Translations under genes and position numbers: made by a program | Notes under the pieces: generated by a model | The model's input: the letters and a program-made list of their open reading frames with translations, nothing else | Database searches by the model: none | Told to the model about the DNA's origin: nothing | Origin: Bacteroidales bacterium | GTDB lineage: Bacteria; Bacteroidota; Bacteroidia; Bacteroidales; F082 | Assembly: GCA_024681295.1 (NCBI GenBank) | Contig: JAILBC010000039.1 | Coordinates: forward strand, 1 to 47,670 | Length of the DNA stretch: 47,670 nucleotides | Reading direction: 5' to 3' | Shown here: piece after piece, positions 32,018 through 39,804 of the stretch | Position numbering within the stretch: position 1 is the stretch's first letter | Layout of the letters: each line of letters begins with the position of its first letter

Positions 32018-33025
32018 TTATTTCTGTGCGATAGCCTGATTGCAGGTGATGGCAACGAGTTTGTAGACGTCGTCGATGGAGCATCCGCGGCTGAGGTCGT
32101 TGCAGGGTTTAGCAAGGCCTTGGAGCACGGGGCCGACAGCTTCGGCGCCGGCGAGGCGCTGGACGAGTTTATAGGCAATGTTACCCACTTCGAGGCAAGG
32201 GAACACAAGGGTGTTGGCCTTACCGGCGACGGGGCTACCGGGGGCTTTACTGGAGCCCACGGAGGGCACGATGGCGGCGTCGGCTTGGAGTTCACCGTCG
32301 AGGACGAGATCGGGACGGCGTTCTTTGGCGATGCGTGTAGCTTCGATGACTTTGTCGACCACTTCATGTTTGGCGCTGCCTTTGGTGGAGAAGCTTAGGA
32401 TGGCGGTGACGGGGTCGATCTTGGCGATAGCCTTGGCGGTGTCGGCGGTGCAGATGGCGATCTCAGCCAACTGCTCGGCGGTCGGCATGGGGGTCACAGC
32501 GCAGTCGGCGAACACCATACGGCCGTCAGTGCCATAGGGGCAACCCTCGGGGAGGAACATAGTGAAGGCACCGCTGACGCAGCTTACGCCGGGGACAGTC
32601 TTGATGATCTGGAGGGCGGGACGGAGCATGTCGCCCGTGGTGCTGCGGGCTCCGCTCACCAAACCGTCGGCCTCACCAGCCTTGACGAGGAGGATGCCGA
32701 GATACATGAAGTTACCCGCCAGGTCGTACGCCTGCTCGGGGGTCATGCCTTTGGCCTTGCGGACCTCGTAAAGGAGGTCGGCATACTTCTGGCGTTCGGG
32801 GTTGGTCTGAGGGTCGATGATGCGGGCCTTGCCAATATGCTGGAGTCCGAATTCAGCCGTCATTTCCTTGATCTTCTGAGCGGGACCGATAAGGATGATG
32901 TCAGCCACATTGTCGGCAAGGAGGCGGTCGGCAGCCTTCAAAGTACGGGGTTCGTCACCTTCAGGAAGCACAATGCGCTGTTTATGAGCCTGCGCATTGG
33001 CGATGATTTCTTGCATTAAATTCAT
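32018..33025 (-). CDS. pta: Phosphate acetyltransferase
   Basis: The enzyme makes acetyl phosphate from acetyl-CoA, feeding ackA. The protein is the short form (335 residues from ATG 33025), without the N-terminal DRTGG domain. It shows RIVLPEGDEPRTL near the N-terminus, ADGLVSGA, GKANTLVFPCLEVGNIAYKL and a C-terminal PVLQGLAKPCNDLSRG. The longer frame to 33112 would include the promoter, so the start at 33025 (MNLMQEII) is chosen; ATG at 33016 is an alternative. Confidence 0.95.
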   Translation of the reverse strand: MNLMQEIIANAQAHKQRIVLPEGDEPRTLKAADRLLADNVADIILIGPAQKIKEMTAEFGLQHIGKARIIDPQTNPERQKYADLLYEVRKAKGMTPEQAYDLAGNFMYLGILLVKAGEADGLVSGARSTTGDMLRPALQIIKTVPGVSCVSGAFTMFLPEGCPYGTDGRMVFADCAVTPMPTAEQLAEIAICTADTAKAIAKIDPVTAILSFSTKGSAKHEVVDKVIEATRIAKERRPDLVLDGELQADAAIVPSVGSSKAPGSPVAGKANTLVFPCLEVGNIAYKLVQRLAGAEAVGPVLQGLAKPCNDLSRGCSIDDVYKLVAITCNQAIAQK

Positions 33026-33037
33026 ATCGAAATGATT

Positions 33038-33061
33038 ATTTGTTGATTTGTAGATTTGTTT
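33038..33061 (-). repeat. Octamer array in the pta leader
   Basis: On the plus strand the units are ATTTGTTG, ATTTGTAG and ATTTGTTT; on the mRNA strand they read as AACAAAT-type units. They lie in the 5' leader of pta, 13 bases before its ATG. Confidence 0.55.
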
Positions 33062-33069
33062 GGAAAATG

Positions 33070-33100
33070 CAAAATTAGGAATTTTTATTATCTTTGCAAA
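33070..33100 (-). promoter_or_regulatory. Consensus promoter of pta
   Basis: On the minus strand TTTG (33100-33097) is followed after 19 nt by TAATTTTG (33077-33070), an excellent match to the Bacteroidota TTTG-N19-TAnnTTTG promoter. It drives pta-ackA and probably murF-alr. Confidence 0.75.
33089..33096 (+). promoter_or_regulatory. -7 box of the DUF4271-hemD operon
   Basis: TATCTTTG on the plus strand lies 22 bases before the ATG at 33119. It falls within the spacer of the divergent pta promoter, so the two promoters occupy the same 30 bp and probably compete. Confidence 0.65.
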
Positions 33101-33118
33101 CCAATTTTTCAATGAGTT

Positions 33119-33850
33119 ATGGACGGGGGCTCAACATTTGTCACATCGGGTTTCAATGGGGTTATCAGTCCCATGGTAAGGGTCACCCACGAGGTGCTGG
33201 CCGGATGGAACCTGGTGGTCGTGGCCGCGGTGCTGCTCTTGGTCGTCATCAACAAACAATTGTTCCCTCGCCAGTTCCGCCAGCTCCTCACCGTCCCCGG
33301 AGGCGTCGCCCACACCAACCAGCTCTTGCGGGAGTGGACACCCACCAAGAGCTTCATCGGTTACTCGTTCAACATCGCCTACATCCTCATCACAGCCCTG
33401 TTTCTCCAGAAGGCGGCCGTCATCTTCTCTAGCGACGTGTATGCCTACAACGGATTCCACGTCTTCAGCGTCCTTTGCGCCTGCATCACCGGATGGGTGC
33501 TCCTGCGCTACCTGGCCCTGACCATCACAGGGTGGCTGTTCCAACATCAGGAGCTTGTCATACGGCAGATCACCATCGACTTGTCAGCATCGACCTATGG
33601 TTTTATATTCCTCTCGATCATTCTGTTACTTGTGTTATATATACCCAATTCCATGTTCATCTGGTTGGGGATTGGCATCTTTTTTGTTATTGCCTTAATG
33701 AGACTGTTTTTCAGTTTTTTTGACACGAGAGTTTTTTCAAAAATGCCTTCGTTTTATATTTTTTTGTATTTTTGCACCCTCGAAATCGCACCCACAATCC
33801 TACTCTTGGTAGCAGGCTTGCGCTTTTTCACTAAAAATACTGTCCTTTAA
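33119..33850 (+). CDS. DUF4271 integral membrane protein
   Basis: This 243-residue protein has six or so hydrophobic segments, the first at about 31-45 (NLVVVAAVLLLVVINKQ), then about 78-96, 107-130 and three more in the C-terminal half. It matches the DUF4271 family, which in Bacteroidota usually precedes hemD, as here (11-base gap). The function is unknown. An overlapping ATG at 33112 is in another frame and is not used. Confidence 0.85.
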   Translation: MDGGSTFVTSGFNGVISPMVRVTHEVLAGWNLVVVAAVLLLVVINKQLFPRQFRQLLTVPGGVAHTNQLLREWTPTKSFIGYSFNIAYILITALFLQKAAVIFSSDVYAYNGFHVFSVLCACITGWVLLRYLALTITGWLFQHQELVIRQITIDLSASTYGFIFLSIILLLVLYIPNSMFIWLGIGIFFVIALMRLFFSFFDTRVFSKMPSFYIFLYFCTLEIAPTILLLVAGLRFFTKNTVL

Positions 33851-33861
33851 CCAGTTAGCAA

Positions 33862-34626
33862 ATGAAAATCAAAAGCATATTGGTGTCACAGCCACAGCCA
33901 GCCGACATCACGAAAACCCCGTACGGCGACTTGATGAAGAAATATGGAGTCAACTTCACCTTTGAGAAATTCATCAAGTTGGAGGACGTCAGCGCCAGCG
34001 AACTGAGACAGGAACACATCAAGCTTCCGGAGTACACGGCCATCATCCTCTCGAGCCGGAACGCCATCGACCACTTCTTCCGCGTGGCCAAGGAAATGAG
34101 ATACACCGTTCCCGAGACGCTGAAGTACTTTTGCATCAACGAGTCCACCGCCCTCTATCTGCAACGCTACGTGCAGTACCGCAAGCGGAAGGTCTTCTAT
34201 GGCAACCAGAAGTTCGAAGACCTCCTGGAACTCATCAAGAAACACAAGGAAGAGAAATACCTCTACTGCTGCTCCAACATCACCTCCGACAGCATCCCCG
34301 ACCAATTGGCCGAGGCCCATATCGACTATACCAAAGCCGTGATGTTCCGCACTGTCTCGGCCGACCTCACCAAGACCGTCAAGATCAACGATTTCGACAT
34401 GGTGGTGTTCTTCAGTCCCGCTGGCATCGAGTCGCTGAAAGCCAACTTCCCGAAATTCAAGCAAAACGAAATGGCCATCGGAGGCTTCGGTCCCGCCACC
34501 TGCCAAGCCGTCGTCGACGCGGGCTTCAGGCTTGACTTCCGCGCTCCCACCGAGACAGCCCCTTCGATGACCATGGCCATCGAGGAGTTCATCGTCGCGG
34601 AGAACAAAAAGAGCAAGAAAAAATAA
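33862..34626 (+). CDS. hemD: Uroporphyrinogen-III synthase
   Basis: This 254-residue HemD-family protein should cyclise hydroxymethylbilane to uroporphyrinogen III in tetrapyrrole synthesis. HemD sequences are poorly conserved; the support is the two alternating alpha/beta halves, IILSSRNAIDHFF (about 54-66), MVVFFSPAGIESL (about 180) and the GFGPATCQAV loop (about 207). Its position between DUF4271 and rnpA is characteristic of the phylum. The stop overlaps the rnpA ATG by one base (TAATG). The lysine-rich tail (KKSKKK) is unremarkable. Confidence 0.88.
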   Translation: MKIKSILVSQPQPADITKTPYGDLMKKYGVNFTFEKFIKLEDVSASELRQEHIKLPEYTAIILSSRNAIDHFFRVAKEMRYTVPETLKYFCINESTALYLQRYVQYRKRKVFYGNQKFEDLLELIKKHKEEKYLYCCSNITSDSIPDQLAEAHIDYTKAVMFRTVSADLTKTVKINDFDMVVFFSPAGIESLKANFPKFKQNEMAIGGFGPATCQAVVDAGFRLDFRAPTETAPSMTMAIEEFIVAENKKSKKK

Positions 34627-35030
34627 TGGAGGACTTCCCTAAATACGAACGCCTCTGCAAAGAAAACGAGATCCAGTCCCTTTTCGAAAAAGGGGCTGGA
34701 TTTTCATGTTACCCTTATCGCGTCGTCTTCCTGGTACGCCCAGTCGGCGACCGTCCCGTCACCTGCCGCCTCCTCCTCTCCGTCTCCAAGAAACGTTTTC
34801 ACCATGCCTTCAAACGCAACCGGGTGAAACGCCTCATCCGCGAGTCGTGGAGAAAAAACAAGACGAGACTTTACGAAATCTGCTGCCGCGATACTATTTC
34901 AATGGATGTTGCGTTAGTCTATAACGCCACCGTCATCCACTCCTACCCCACCATGCTCGAGAAGACAGGAAAGGCCGTCGGTGAACTCATCAAAAGATAT
35001 GAAAAAAAGACGATTCAGACCGCTCACTAA
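34626..35030 (+). CDS. rnpA: Ribonuclease P protein component
   Basis: RnpA is the protein cofactor that helps the RNase P RNA remove tRNA 5' leaders. The 134-residue protein shows the family signature [13 protein letters not shown] (about 65-77) and a basic N-terminal helix region. In many bacteria rnpA follows rpmH; here it follows hemD, as is usual in Bacteroidota. It shares one base with hemD and overlaps yidD by 32 bases, so the three are translationally coupled. Confidence 0.94.
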   Translation: MEDFPKYERLCKENEIQSLFEKGAGFSCYPYRVVFLVRPVGDRPVTCRLLLSVSKKRFHHAFKRNRVKRLIRESWRKNKTRLYEICCRDTISMDVALVYNATVIHSYPTMLEKTGKAVGELIKRYEKKTIQTAH

Positions 35031-35259
35031 GCTGCTTATCCTACTCATCAGGATCTACCAGATCACCCTGTCGCCCTGGCTGGGCAAGGCCTGCCGCTAT
35101 ACCCCGACCTGCTCCAACTACGGCATCGAGGCGCTGGAGAAATACGGCGCCTTCAAAGGGGGATGGCTGACCATCAAACGGGTGCTGTCGTGCAACCCAT
35201 GGGGAGGAAGCGGATATGATCCGGTACCGGAAAAGTTAGAAGACAGAAGTAAGAAGTAA
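34999..35259 (+). CDS. yidD: YidD membrane protein insertion efficiency factor
   Basis: This short (86-residue) YidD/Hcp1-family protein has an amphipathic N-terminal helix ([18 protein letters not shown]), [11 protein letters not shown] near residue 32 with conserved Cys residues, and [17 protein letters not shown] near 65. It assists YidC-dependent membrane protein insertion. I chose the ATG at 34999 (MKKRRFRP) over the one at 34981. The last seven residues (LEDRSKK) and the TAA stop come from an AGAAGNN heptamer array, so the tail is repeat-derived. Confidence 0.92.
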   Translation: MKKRRFRPLTKLLILLIRIYQITLSPWLGKACRYTPTCSNYGIEALEKYGAFKGGWLTIKRVLSCNPWGGSGYDPVPEKLEDRSKK

Positions 35260-35282
35260 GATGTAAGAAGTAAGAAGTAAGA
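35238..35282 (+). repeat. AGAAGNN heptamer array at yidD / S41 junction
   Basis: Six tandem heptamers (AGAAGAC, AGAAGTA twice, AGATGTA, AGAAGTA twice) plus AGA run into the ATG at 35283. The array encodes the end of YidD, supplies its TAA and forms the entire leader of the protease gene. The phase is the same as at 3890-3920: the stop is made by TA of one unit and A of the next, and the array ends in AGA-ATG. Confidence 0.9.
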
Positions 35283-36911
35283 ATGAAGAGAGTACTAATA
35301 CTATTATTATTACTGCCGTTGGCAGTGATGAGTCAGGAGAAACAGAACAATTTCGAGATTTCGAAAAGTATTGACATTTACAACAACCTGTTGCGGGAGT
35401 TGAACCTGAACTACGTGGACGAGATCAACCCCGCGGAGCTCAACGAGGCTGCCATCGACGCCATGTTGGAGGGACTCGACCCTTATACCGTATTCATCCC
35501 CGAATCGGAGATCGAGAGCTACAAGCTCATGACCACCGGTGAATACGGAGGCATCGGCGCCCTCATCCAGTACGACGGGGAATACACCCGCATCTCGGAC
35601 CCCTACGAGGGCTGGCCCGCACAGAAGGCCGGACTCCAAGCCGGCGACGCCATCCTCTCCGTCAACGGAGTCGACACCCACAAGAAACCCACCGACCAGG
35701 TGAGCGAGCTCCTCAAGGGACAGCCTGGCACCGAGGTGACGCTTAAGGTGAGACGCTACGGCTCCGAGAAACCCATCGAGTTCACCCTCAAACGCGAGAA
35801 AGTCAAAATCGACAACATCTCCTACGCCACCGTGTTCGACAACGGCATCGGCTACGTGAGCTTCAACAGCTTCACCCGCGACGCCGCCAACGAGATGAAA
35901 CAGCAGCTGCTCGAGATGAAGAAAAACCACGAGCTCAAAGGCTTCATCATCGACCTCCGCGGCAATGGAGGCGGACTGCTCAACGAAGCCGTTGACATCG
36001 TGAACTTCTTCATCCCCAAAGACAAGCCCGTGGTCTCCACCAAAGGGAAGTCGCAACAGGCCGGCAGCGTGTACCTCACCAAGAACGCCCCCATCGACGA
36101 GGAGATCCCCCTGGCCATCCTCGTGGACGGCAGCAGCGCCTCCGCCTCCGAGATCCTCGCCGGATCCATCCAAGACTACGACCGTGGCGTCGTCATCGGA
36201 CAACGCACCTTCGGCAAAGGCCTGGTGCAGAACATCCTGCCCCTCAGCTACAACACCCAGATGAAAGTCACCATCGCCAAATACTACATCCCTAGCGGAC
36301 GCTGCATCCAAGAAATCGACTACTCGCACAAGCGCGACACCACCCAAGTCAAAGGCGACACCCTGGGCAAGCCCTTCTCCACCATGGCGGGTCGTACCGT
36401 TTACGAGGGACACGGCATCACGCCGGACGTGAAAGTGGAACCCCTCAAATACGCTACCGCAACCGCTTACCTCTACGCCAAGAACTACATCTTCGACTAC
36501 GCCACCCAATACCACCACGAACACAAAAGCATCGCCCCCGCCGAGAGCTTCCGCATCGACGACGCCACCTACGAGGACTTCATGCACTTCGTGAAAGAAA
36601 AAGGATTCACCTATACCACGGAGACGGAGAAAAAACTCAACGACCTCAAGAAGCTCGCCAAGGAGGAAGGCTACCTGGAAAGCATCGAAACGGCCATTGA
36701 GACCCTGGAGAAGCAGCTGCGCGACGATAAGGAAACCGACTTGATCAAAAACAGGAAGGACATCGAAGAGCTCCTCCGCCTGGAAATCGTCGGTCGCTAC
36801 TACTATCAGAAAGGACGCATCGTGGCCTCGCTCGACAACGACGACGAGCTGAAGGAAGCCTTCCAAATCCTGCTTGACCCACAACGTTATGAATCCATCC
36901 TGAAGCCGTGA
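35283..36911 (+). CDS. S41-family C-terminal processing protease
   Basis: This 542-residue protein has a signal peptide (MKRVLILLLLLPLAVMSQ), a PDZ domain (about 80-165, including GGIGALIQ and GLQAGDAILSVNG) and the S41 catalytic region (about 180-340). The nucleophile Ser is in DGSSASASEIL (about 280-290) and the base Lys in FGKGLVQ (about 310). A helical C-terminal extension follows. It cleaves C-termini of periplasmic substrates. It is the CtpA/Prc type, common in Bacteroidota. The stop overlaps the GTG start of the next gene (GTGA). Confidence 0.94.
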   Translation: MKRVLILLLLLPLAVMSQEKQNNFEISKSIDIYNNLLRELNLNYVDEINPAELNEAAIDAMLEGLDPYTVFIPESEIESYKLMTTGEYGGIGALIQYDGEYTRISDPYEGWPAQKAGLQAGDAILSVNGVDTHKKPTDQVSELLKGQPGTEVTLKVRRYGSEKPIEFTLKREKVKIDNISYATVFDNGIGYVSFNSFTRDAANEMKQQLLEMKKNHELKGFIIDLRGNGGGLLNEAVDIVNFFIPKDKPVVSTKGKSQQAGSVYLTKNAPIDEEIPLAILVDGSSASASEILAGSIQDYDRGVVIGQRTFGKGLVQNILPLSYNTQMKVTIAKYYIPSGRCIQEIDYSHKRDTTQVKGDTLGKPFSTMAGRTVYEGHGITPDVKVEPLKYATATAYLYAKNYIFDYATQYHHEHKSIAPAESFRIDDATYEDFMHFVKEKGFTYTTETEKKLNDLKKLAKEEGYLESIETAIETLEKQLRDDKETDLIKNRKDIEELLRLEIVGRYYYQKGRIVASLDNDDELKEAFQILLDPQRYESILKP

Positions 36912-38500
36912 CCTGGAGAGAACGCACACGGGACTACGAGCCGACAGCCTACTTCGTCTGTCTGGCCCTCATGGCGACAAGCCTCACCCTGTCTCCTTTC
37001 ATGATGGGCGCCTCCCAGTTCCTCATCGCGGCGGTATGGCTCTTCATGGGCGACCCCGTCAAAGTGAAGTTCCAGAGATTCCTCCACAACAAAGTGGCCC
37101 TCCTGCTCGTCTCCCTCTATCTCCTGCATGTCGTCGGTCTCCTTTACACCTCCGACTTCCCATACGCCTTCAAGGACCTGAAGGTGAAGCTGCCCATGCT
37201 GGTCCTTCCCCTCGTCCTGTCGTCGGTGAAGCCGTTGGAGAAGAGGCGCTTCGACCTCCTGATGCTGCTTTATGTCGCCTCCGTCTTCGTCGGCACCTGC
37301 ATCAGCTTCGCCACCTACCTCAGACACGATTACGGCGACATTCGAGAGATCTCGGTGTTCATCAGCCACATCCGCTTCTGCCTCAACATCGTGCTGTCGA
37401 TCGGCATCACAGGTTATTACCTCTTCACCCGGCAGGGTCCCTGGTGGGAGAAGGTCCTGCAACTGGGACTTATCCTGTGGCTCATGGCACAGCTCTACCT
37501 TTTCGAGTCCCTTTCCGGCTACATGGCCTTCGCGGGACTCGTGGCCGCCACGGTGCTCTACCTCTACTTCACCAAGATCAAAAGCAAAGCATGGAAGACA
37601 GCCGGCATCCTCGTAATCATCGGCCTTCCCCTCCTCGCCGGATTCAGCCTCTACCGCCTTGCCAGCCAGTTGCTGGCGACGCCTAAGGTCGACCTGGCGA
37701 CGCTCGACGCCAAGACCGCCTTGGGGAACGACTACTGGCACGACACCCTCTGTTTCCCCGCCGAGGACGGGAAATACGTAGGTCTCTACTTCTGCCGCCA
37801 GGAGATGCGCGAGGCCTGGAACGGACGCAGCGAGCTGGACTATGACGGCACGACCCACAACGGGGAGAACCTGGAGGCGACCCTGGCCCGTTACCTGACC
37901 TCCAAAGACTTGAGAAAAGACGCGGCCGGCGTGGCAGCCCTCACGGAACAGGACATCGCCAACGTGGAACAGGGCATCGCCAACTACAACAACTGGAGTC
38001 ACCCGGGCTTGCGTGCCAGGCTCTCCGAGACCGCCTTCGAATACAACCAATACCGCCGCTACAACAACCCCAACGGAGGCTCCCTCTCACAGCGCATCGA
38101 ATACACGAAAGCCTCCCTATACCTCATCAAGCAGCACCCGCTCTTTGGCGTCGGCACCGGAGACATCCCCAGCGCTTACCAAAGGGCTTACGACGACCTG
38201 CAGTCGCCCCTGGAGCCGCAATACCGGCACAAGGCCCACAACCAGTATCTCTCCATCACCGTGGGGTTCGGCATCGTGGGTGTGCTCCTGTTCGTCTTCG
38301 CATTGCTCTATCCCTACTGTTCCTCCAAGACCCGCCGCAGCTACCTGTACACCCTCTTCATGGTCATCCTCCTGCTCTCGATGTTGCCCGAGGACACCAT
38401 TGAGACCCAAGCAGGGGTGACATGGTTTGCATTTTTCAATTCTTTGCTTATCTTTGCATTTGAAAAAGGGGAGGCAAGCCCCCGAAAAGAAAACCCATGA
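36908..38500 (+). CDS. O-antigen ligase / Wzy-type polytopic membrane protein
   Basis: This 530-residue protein has about ten membrane helices, a large soluble loop (about 255-400) and the Wzy_C/WaaL signature HPLFGVGTGDIPSAY (about 409). It probably joins a polyprenyl-linked glycan to an acceptor in the periplasm, either as O-antigen ligase or polymerase. The start is GTG, overlapping the protease stop by four bases. Translation of the following cdd is coupled by an ATGA overlap. There is no dedicated polysaccharide cluster around it, so the substrate is unclear. Confidence 0.85.
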   Translation: MTWRERTRDYEPTAYFVCLALMATSLTLSPFMMGASQFLIAAVWLFMGDPVKVKFQRFLHNKVALLLVSLYLLHVVGLLYTSDFPYAFKDLKVKLPMLVLPLVLSSVKPLEKRRFDLLMLLYVASVFVGTCISFATYLRHDYGDIREISVFISHIRFCLNIVLSIGITGYYLFTRQGPWWEKVLQLGLILWLMAQLYLFESLSGYMAFAGLVAATVLYLYFTKIKSKAWKTAGILVIIGLPLLAGFSLYRLASQLLATPKVDLATLDAKTALGNDYWHDTLCFPAEDGKYVGLYFCRQEMREAWNGRSELDYDGTTHNGENLEATLARYLTSKDLRKDAAGVAALTEQDIANVEQGIANYNNWSHPGLRARLSETAFEYNQYRRYNNPNGGSLSQRIEYTKASLYLIKQHPLFGVGTGDIPSAYQRAYDDLQSPLEPQYRHKAHNQYLSITVGFGIVGVLLFVFALLYPYCSSKTRRSYLYTLFMVILLLSMLPEDTIETQAGVTWFAFFNSLLIFAFEKGEASPRKENP

Positions 38501-38988
38501 AGAAGCAACAATTCATTTCGGACTATACGGTCTACACTGACGAGCACGAGCTGGAGGCCAACGACGCCCTCGACGCCGAGCTCCTCCGCATGGCCCATGA
38601 AGCCACCGACCACTCCTACGTGCCCTACTCCAAATTCCACGTAGGCGCCGCCGTTCGCCTTGCGAACGGCGTCACCCTCAAAGGATGCAACATTGAAAAC
38701 GCCGCCTACCCCAGCGGCTTGTGCGCGGAACGGGTCACCCTCTTCGCCGCCCAAGCCCAGTATCCCGACGTGCCCGTGGAGGCCATCGCCATCACAGCCC
38801 GCTCGGAGAACACCGAAGTGGAAGAGCCCGTGGCCCCTTGCGGAGCCTGCCGCCAAGTGATGGTGGAGACCGAAGAGCGCTTCAAACAACCCATGCGCAT
38901 CATCTGCCAAGGGCACAAAGGTCCCGTGTTCGTGTTCGATGGCATCGAGACCCTGATGCCATTCATCTTCCTCACTAAATTCTTATGA
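38497..38988 (+). CDS. cdd: Cytidine deaminase
   Basis: The enzyme deaminates cytidine and deoxycytidine to uridine and deoxyuridine in pyrimidine salvage. The 163-residue protein has the homotetrameric length class. FHVGAAVRL, then CNIENAAYPSGLCAERV with the zinc Cys and catalytic Glu (about 67-77) and PCGACRQVM (about 113-121) with two further zinc Cys. It sits between an O-antigen ligase and a GtrA protein, overlapping both by four bases (ATGA), an unusual place for a salvage enzyme. Confidence 0.96.
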   Translation: MKKQQFISDYTVYTDEHELEANDALDAELLRMAHEATDHSYVPYSKFHVGAAVRLANGVTLKGCNIENAAYPSGLCAERVTLFAAQAQYPDVPVEAIAITARSENTEVEEPVAPCGACRQVMVETEERFKQPMRIICQGHKGPVFVFDGIETLMPFIFLTKFL

Positions 38989-39374
38989 TCACAAAGAGCT
39001 TCGTGCTGAAATTCCTGAAGTTCGGCGCCGTTGGAGCCTCCGGCGTGGCCGTCAACTTCGGAGTGACTTGGTTTTGCAAGGAGATCTGCAAGCTGAACAA
39101 ATACCTCAGCAACATCCTTGGCTTCGTCGTGGCCGCCACCACCAACTACCTCCTCAACCGATGGTGGACCTTCCAGAGCACCAATCCAGAGGTCGGCGTC
39201 GAATATGCCAAATACTTCCTCATCTCCGTCGTCGGACTGGGCATCGACACCTTGACGGTATACCTGCTCAACGGAAAACTCAAATGGAACTTCTACCTCA
39301 GCAAAGTCTTCGCCGTGGGCGCCTCCACCCTGTGGAACTTCTTCGGGAACCTGCTATTCACCTTCCACGCTTAA
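38985..39374 (+). CDS. GtrA-family membrane protein
   Basis: This 129-residue protein has four membrane helices typical of GtrA, including KFGAVGASGVAVNFGVTWF near the N-terminus, NYLLNRWWTF (about 50-60) and a final WNFFGNLLFTF. GtrA-like proteins flip or hold polyprenyl-linked sugars for O-antigen or teichoic acid decoration. It is coupled to cdd by ATGA. Placement after the O-antigen ligase-like protein fits cell-surface glycan assembly. Confidence 0.9.
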   Translation: MITKSFVLKFLKFGAVGASGVAVNFGVTWFCKEICKLNKYLSNILGFVVAATTNYLLNRWWTFQSTNPEVGVEYAKYFLISVVGLGIDTLTVYLLNGKLKWNFYLSKVFAVGASTLWNFFGNLLFTFHA

Positions 39375-39384
39375 AGATTTAAGT

Positions 39385-39412
39385 GGAAAACGGAAAACGG
39401 AAAGTGGAAAGT
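39385..39412 (+). repeat. GGARARY heptamer array
   Basis: Four units GGAAAAC, GGAAAAC, GGAAAGT, GGAAAGT follow the gtrA gene by 10 bases. They directly abut an AGAAGNN array running the other way. The same family is found inside the LptF/G permease gene. Confidence 0.8.
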
Positions 39413-39446
39413 GCTTCTTACTTCTTACTTCTTACTTCTTGCTTCT
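39412..39446 (-). repeat. AGAAGNN heptamer array after the PAS-like gene
   Basis: On the minus strand five heptamers (AGAAGCA, AGAAGTA three times, AGAAGCA) begin inside the TAG stop of the PAS-like gene, and its last codons (AGA AGC) also fit the unit. No gene follows on this strand; the facing gtrA ends nearby. Confidence 0.85.
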
Positions 39447-39774
39447 AGCTTCTCTCATAATGCGGTACCTCCTCCGGGAGCACGATGGAGAACTCCACCA
39501 GACCGCCGACGATGGTCTTGGCATCGTCTTCGTACCAAGGGGTCTGGTAGATCAATTTCTTCTTTCCCTTCTTGGAGATGGTATAGGTGTTGGAAGCGGC
39601 ATCGTCGATGAGATGGTGGATGATTTGCTTCGAACGCTCGTTATGGCAGTCCAGCATGTTCTTGCCACGGACGTCGCCGTTGACCTCGATGGAACTATCG
39701 TTTTGATACAGCACTTCTCCGTCCTTGCTGCTGACGGTGATGGCCAAGTTTGTGCCTTTGAAAAAGTCGGTCAT
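39445..39774 (-). CDS. Small PAS-like protein
   Basis: This is a 109-residue soluble protein formed by one PAS-like fold: NLAITVSSKDGEVLYQND at the start, GKNMLDCHNERSKQIIHHL in the centre and KKLIYQTPWYEDDAKTIVGGLVEFS at the end. A Cys-His pair (DCHNE) could bind a ligand or haem, but this is speculative. There is no output domain, so it may be a stand-alone sensor or a PAS-related enzyme fragment; such single PAS proteins occur in Bacteroides. Its leader is an AACAAAT-type octamer array. Confidence 0.75.
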   Translation of the reverse strand: MTDFFKGTNLAITVSSKDGEVLYQNDSSIEVNGDVRGKNMLDCHNERSKQIIHHLIDDAASNTYTISKKGKKKLIYQTPWYEDDAKTIVGGLVEFSIVLPEEVPHYERS

Positions 39775-39804
39775 TGTTGAATTGTTGATTTGTTTATTTG
39801 TTGA
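39773..39804 (-). repeat. Octamer array in the PAS-like gene leader
   Basis: On the plus strand four octamers read ATTGTTGA, ATTGTTGA, TTTGTTTA, TTTGTTGA; on the mRNA strand they read TCAACAAT-type units that run into the ATG at 39774. The unit is related to that in the pta leader. Confidence 0.65.

Noticed and set aside
33094..33432. Overlapping plus-strand frame starting before DUF4271
   Set aside because: It includes the promoter box and encodes an Arg/Pro/His-rich sequence; the DUF4271 frame has clear membrane helices.
35310..36929. Open frame of 539 residues antisense to the S41 protease
   Set aside because: It is a shadow of the GC-rich wobble pattern of the real gene; composition is Val/Gly/His-heavy with no motif, and the plus-strand protein has all catalytic residues.
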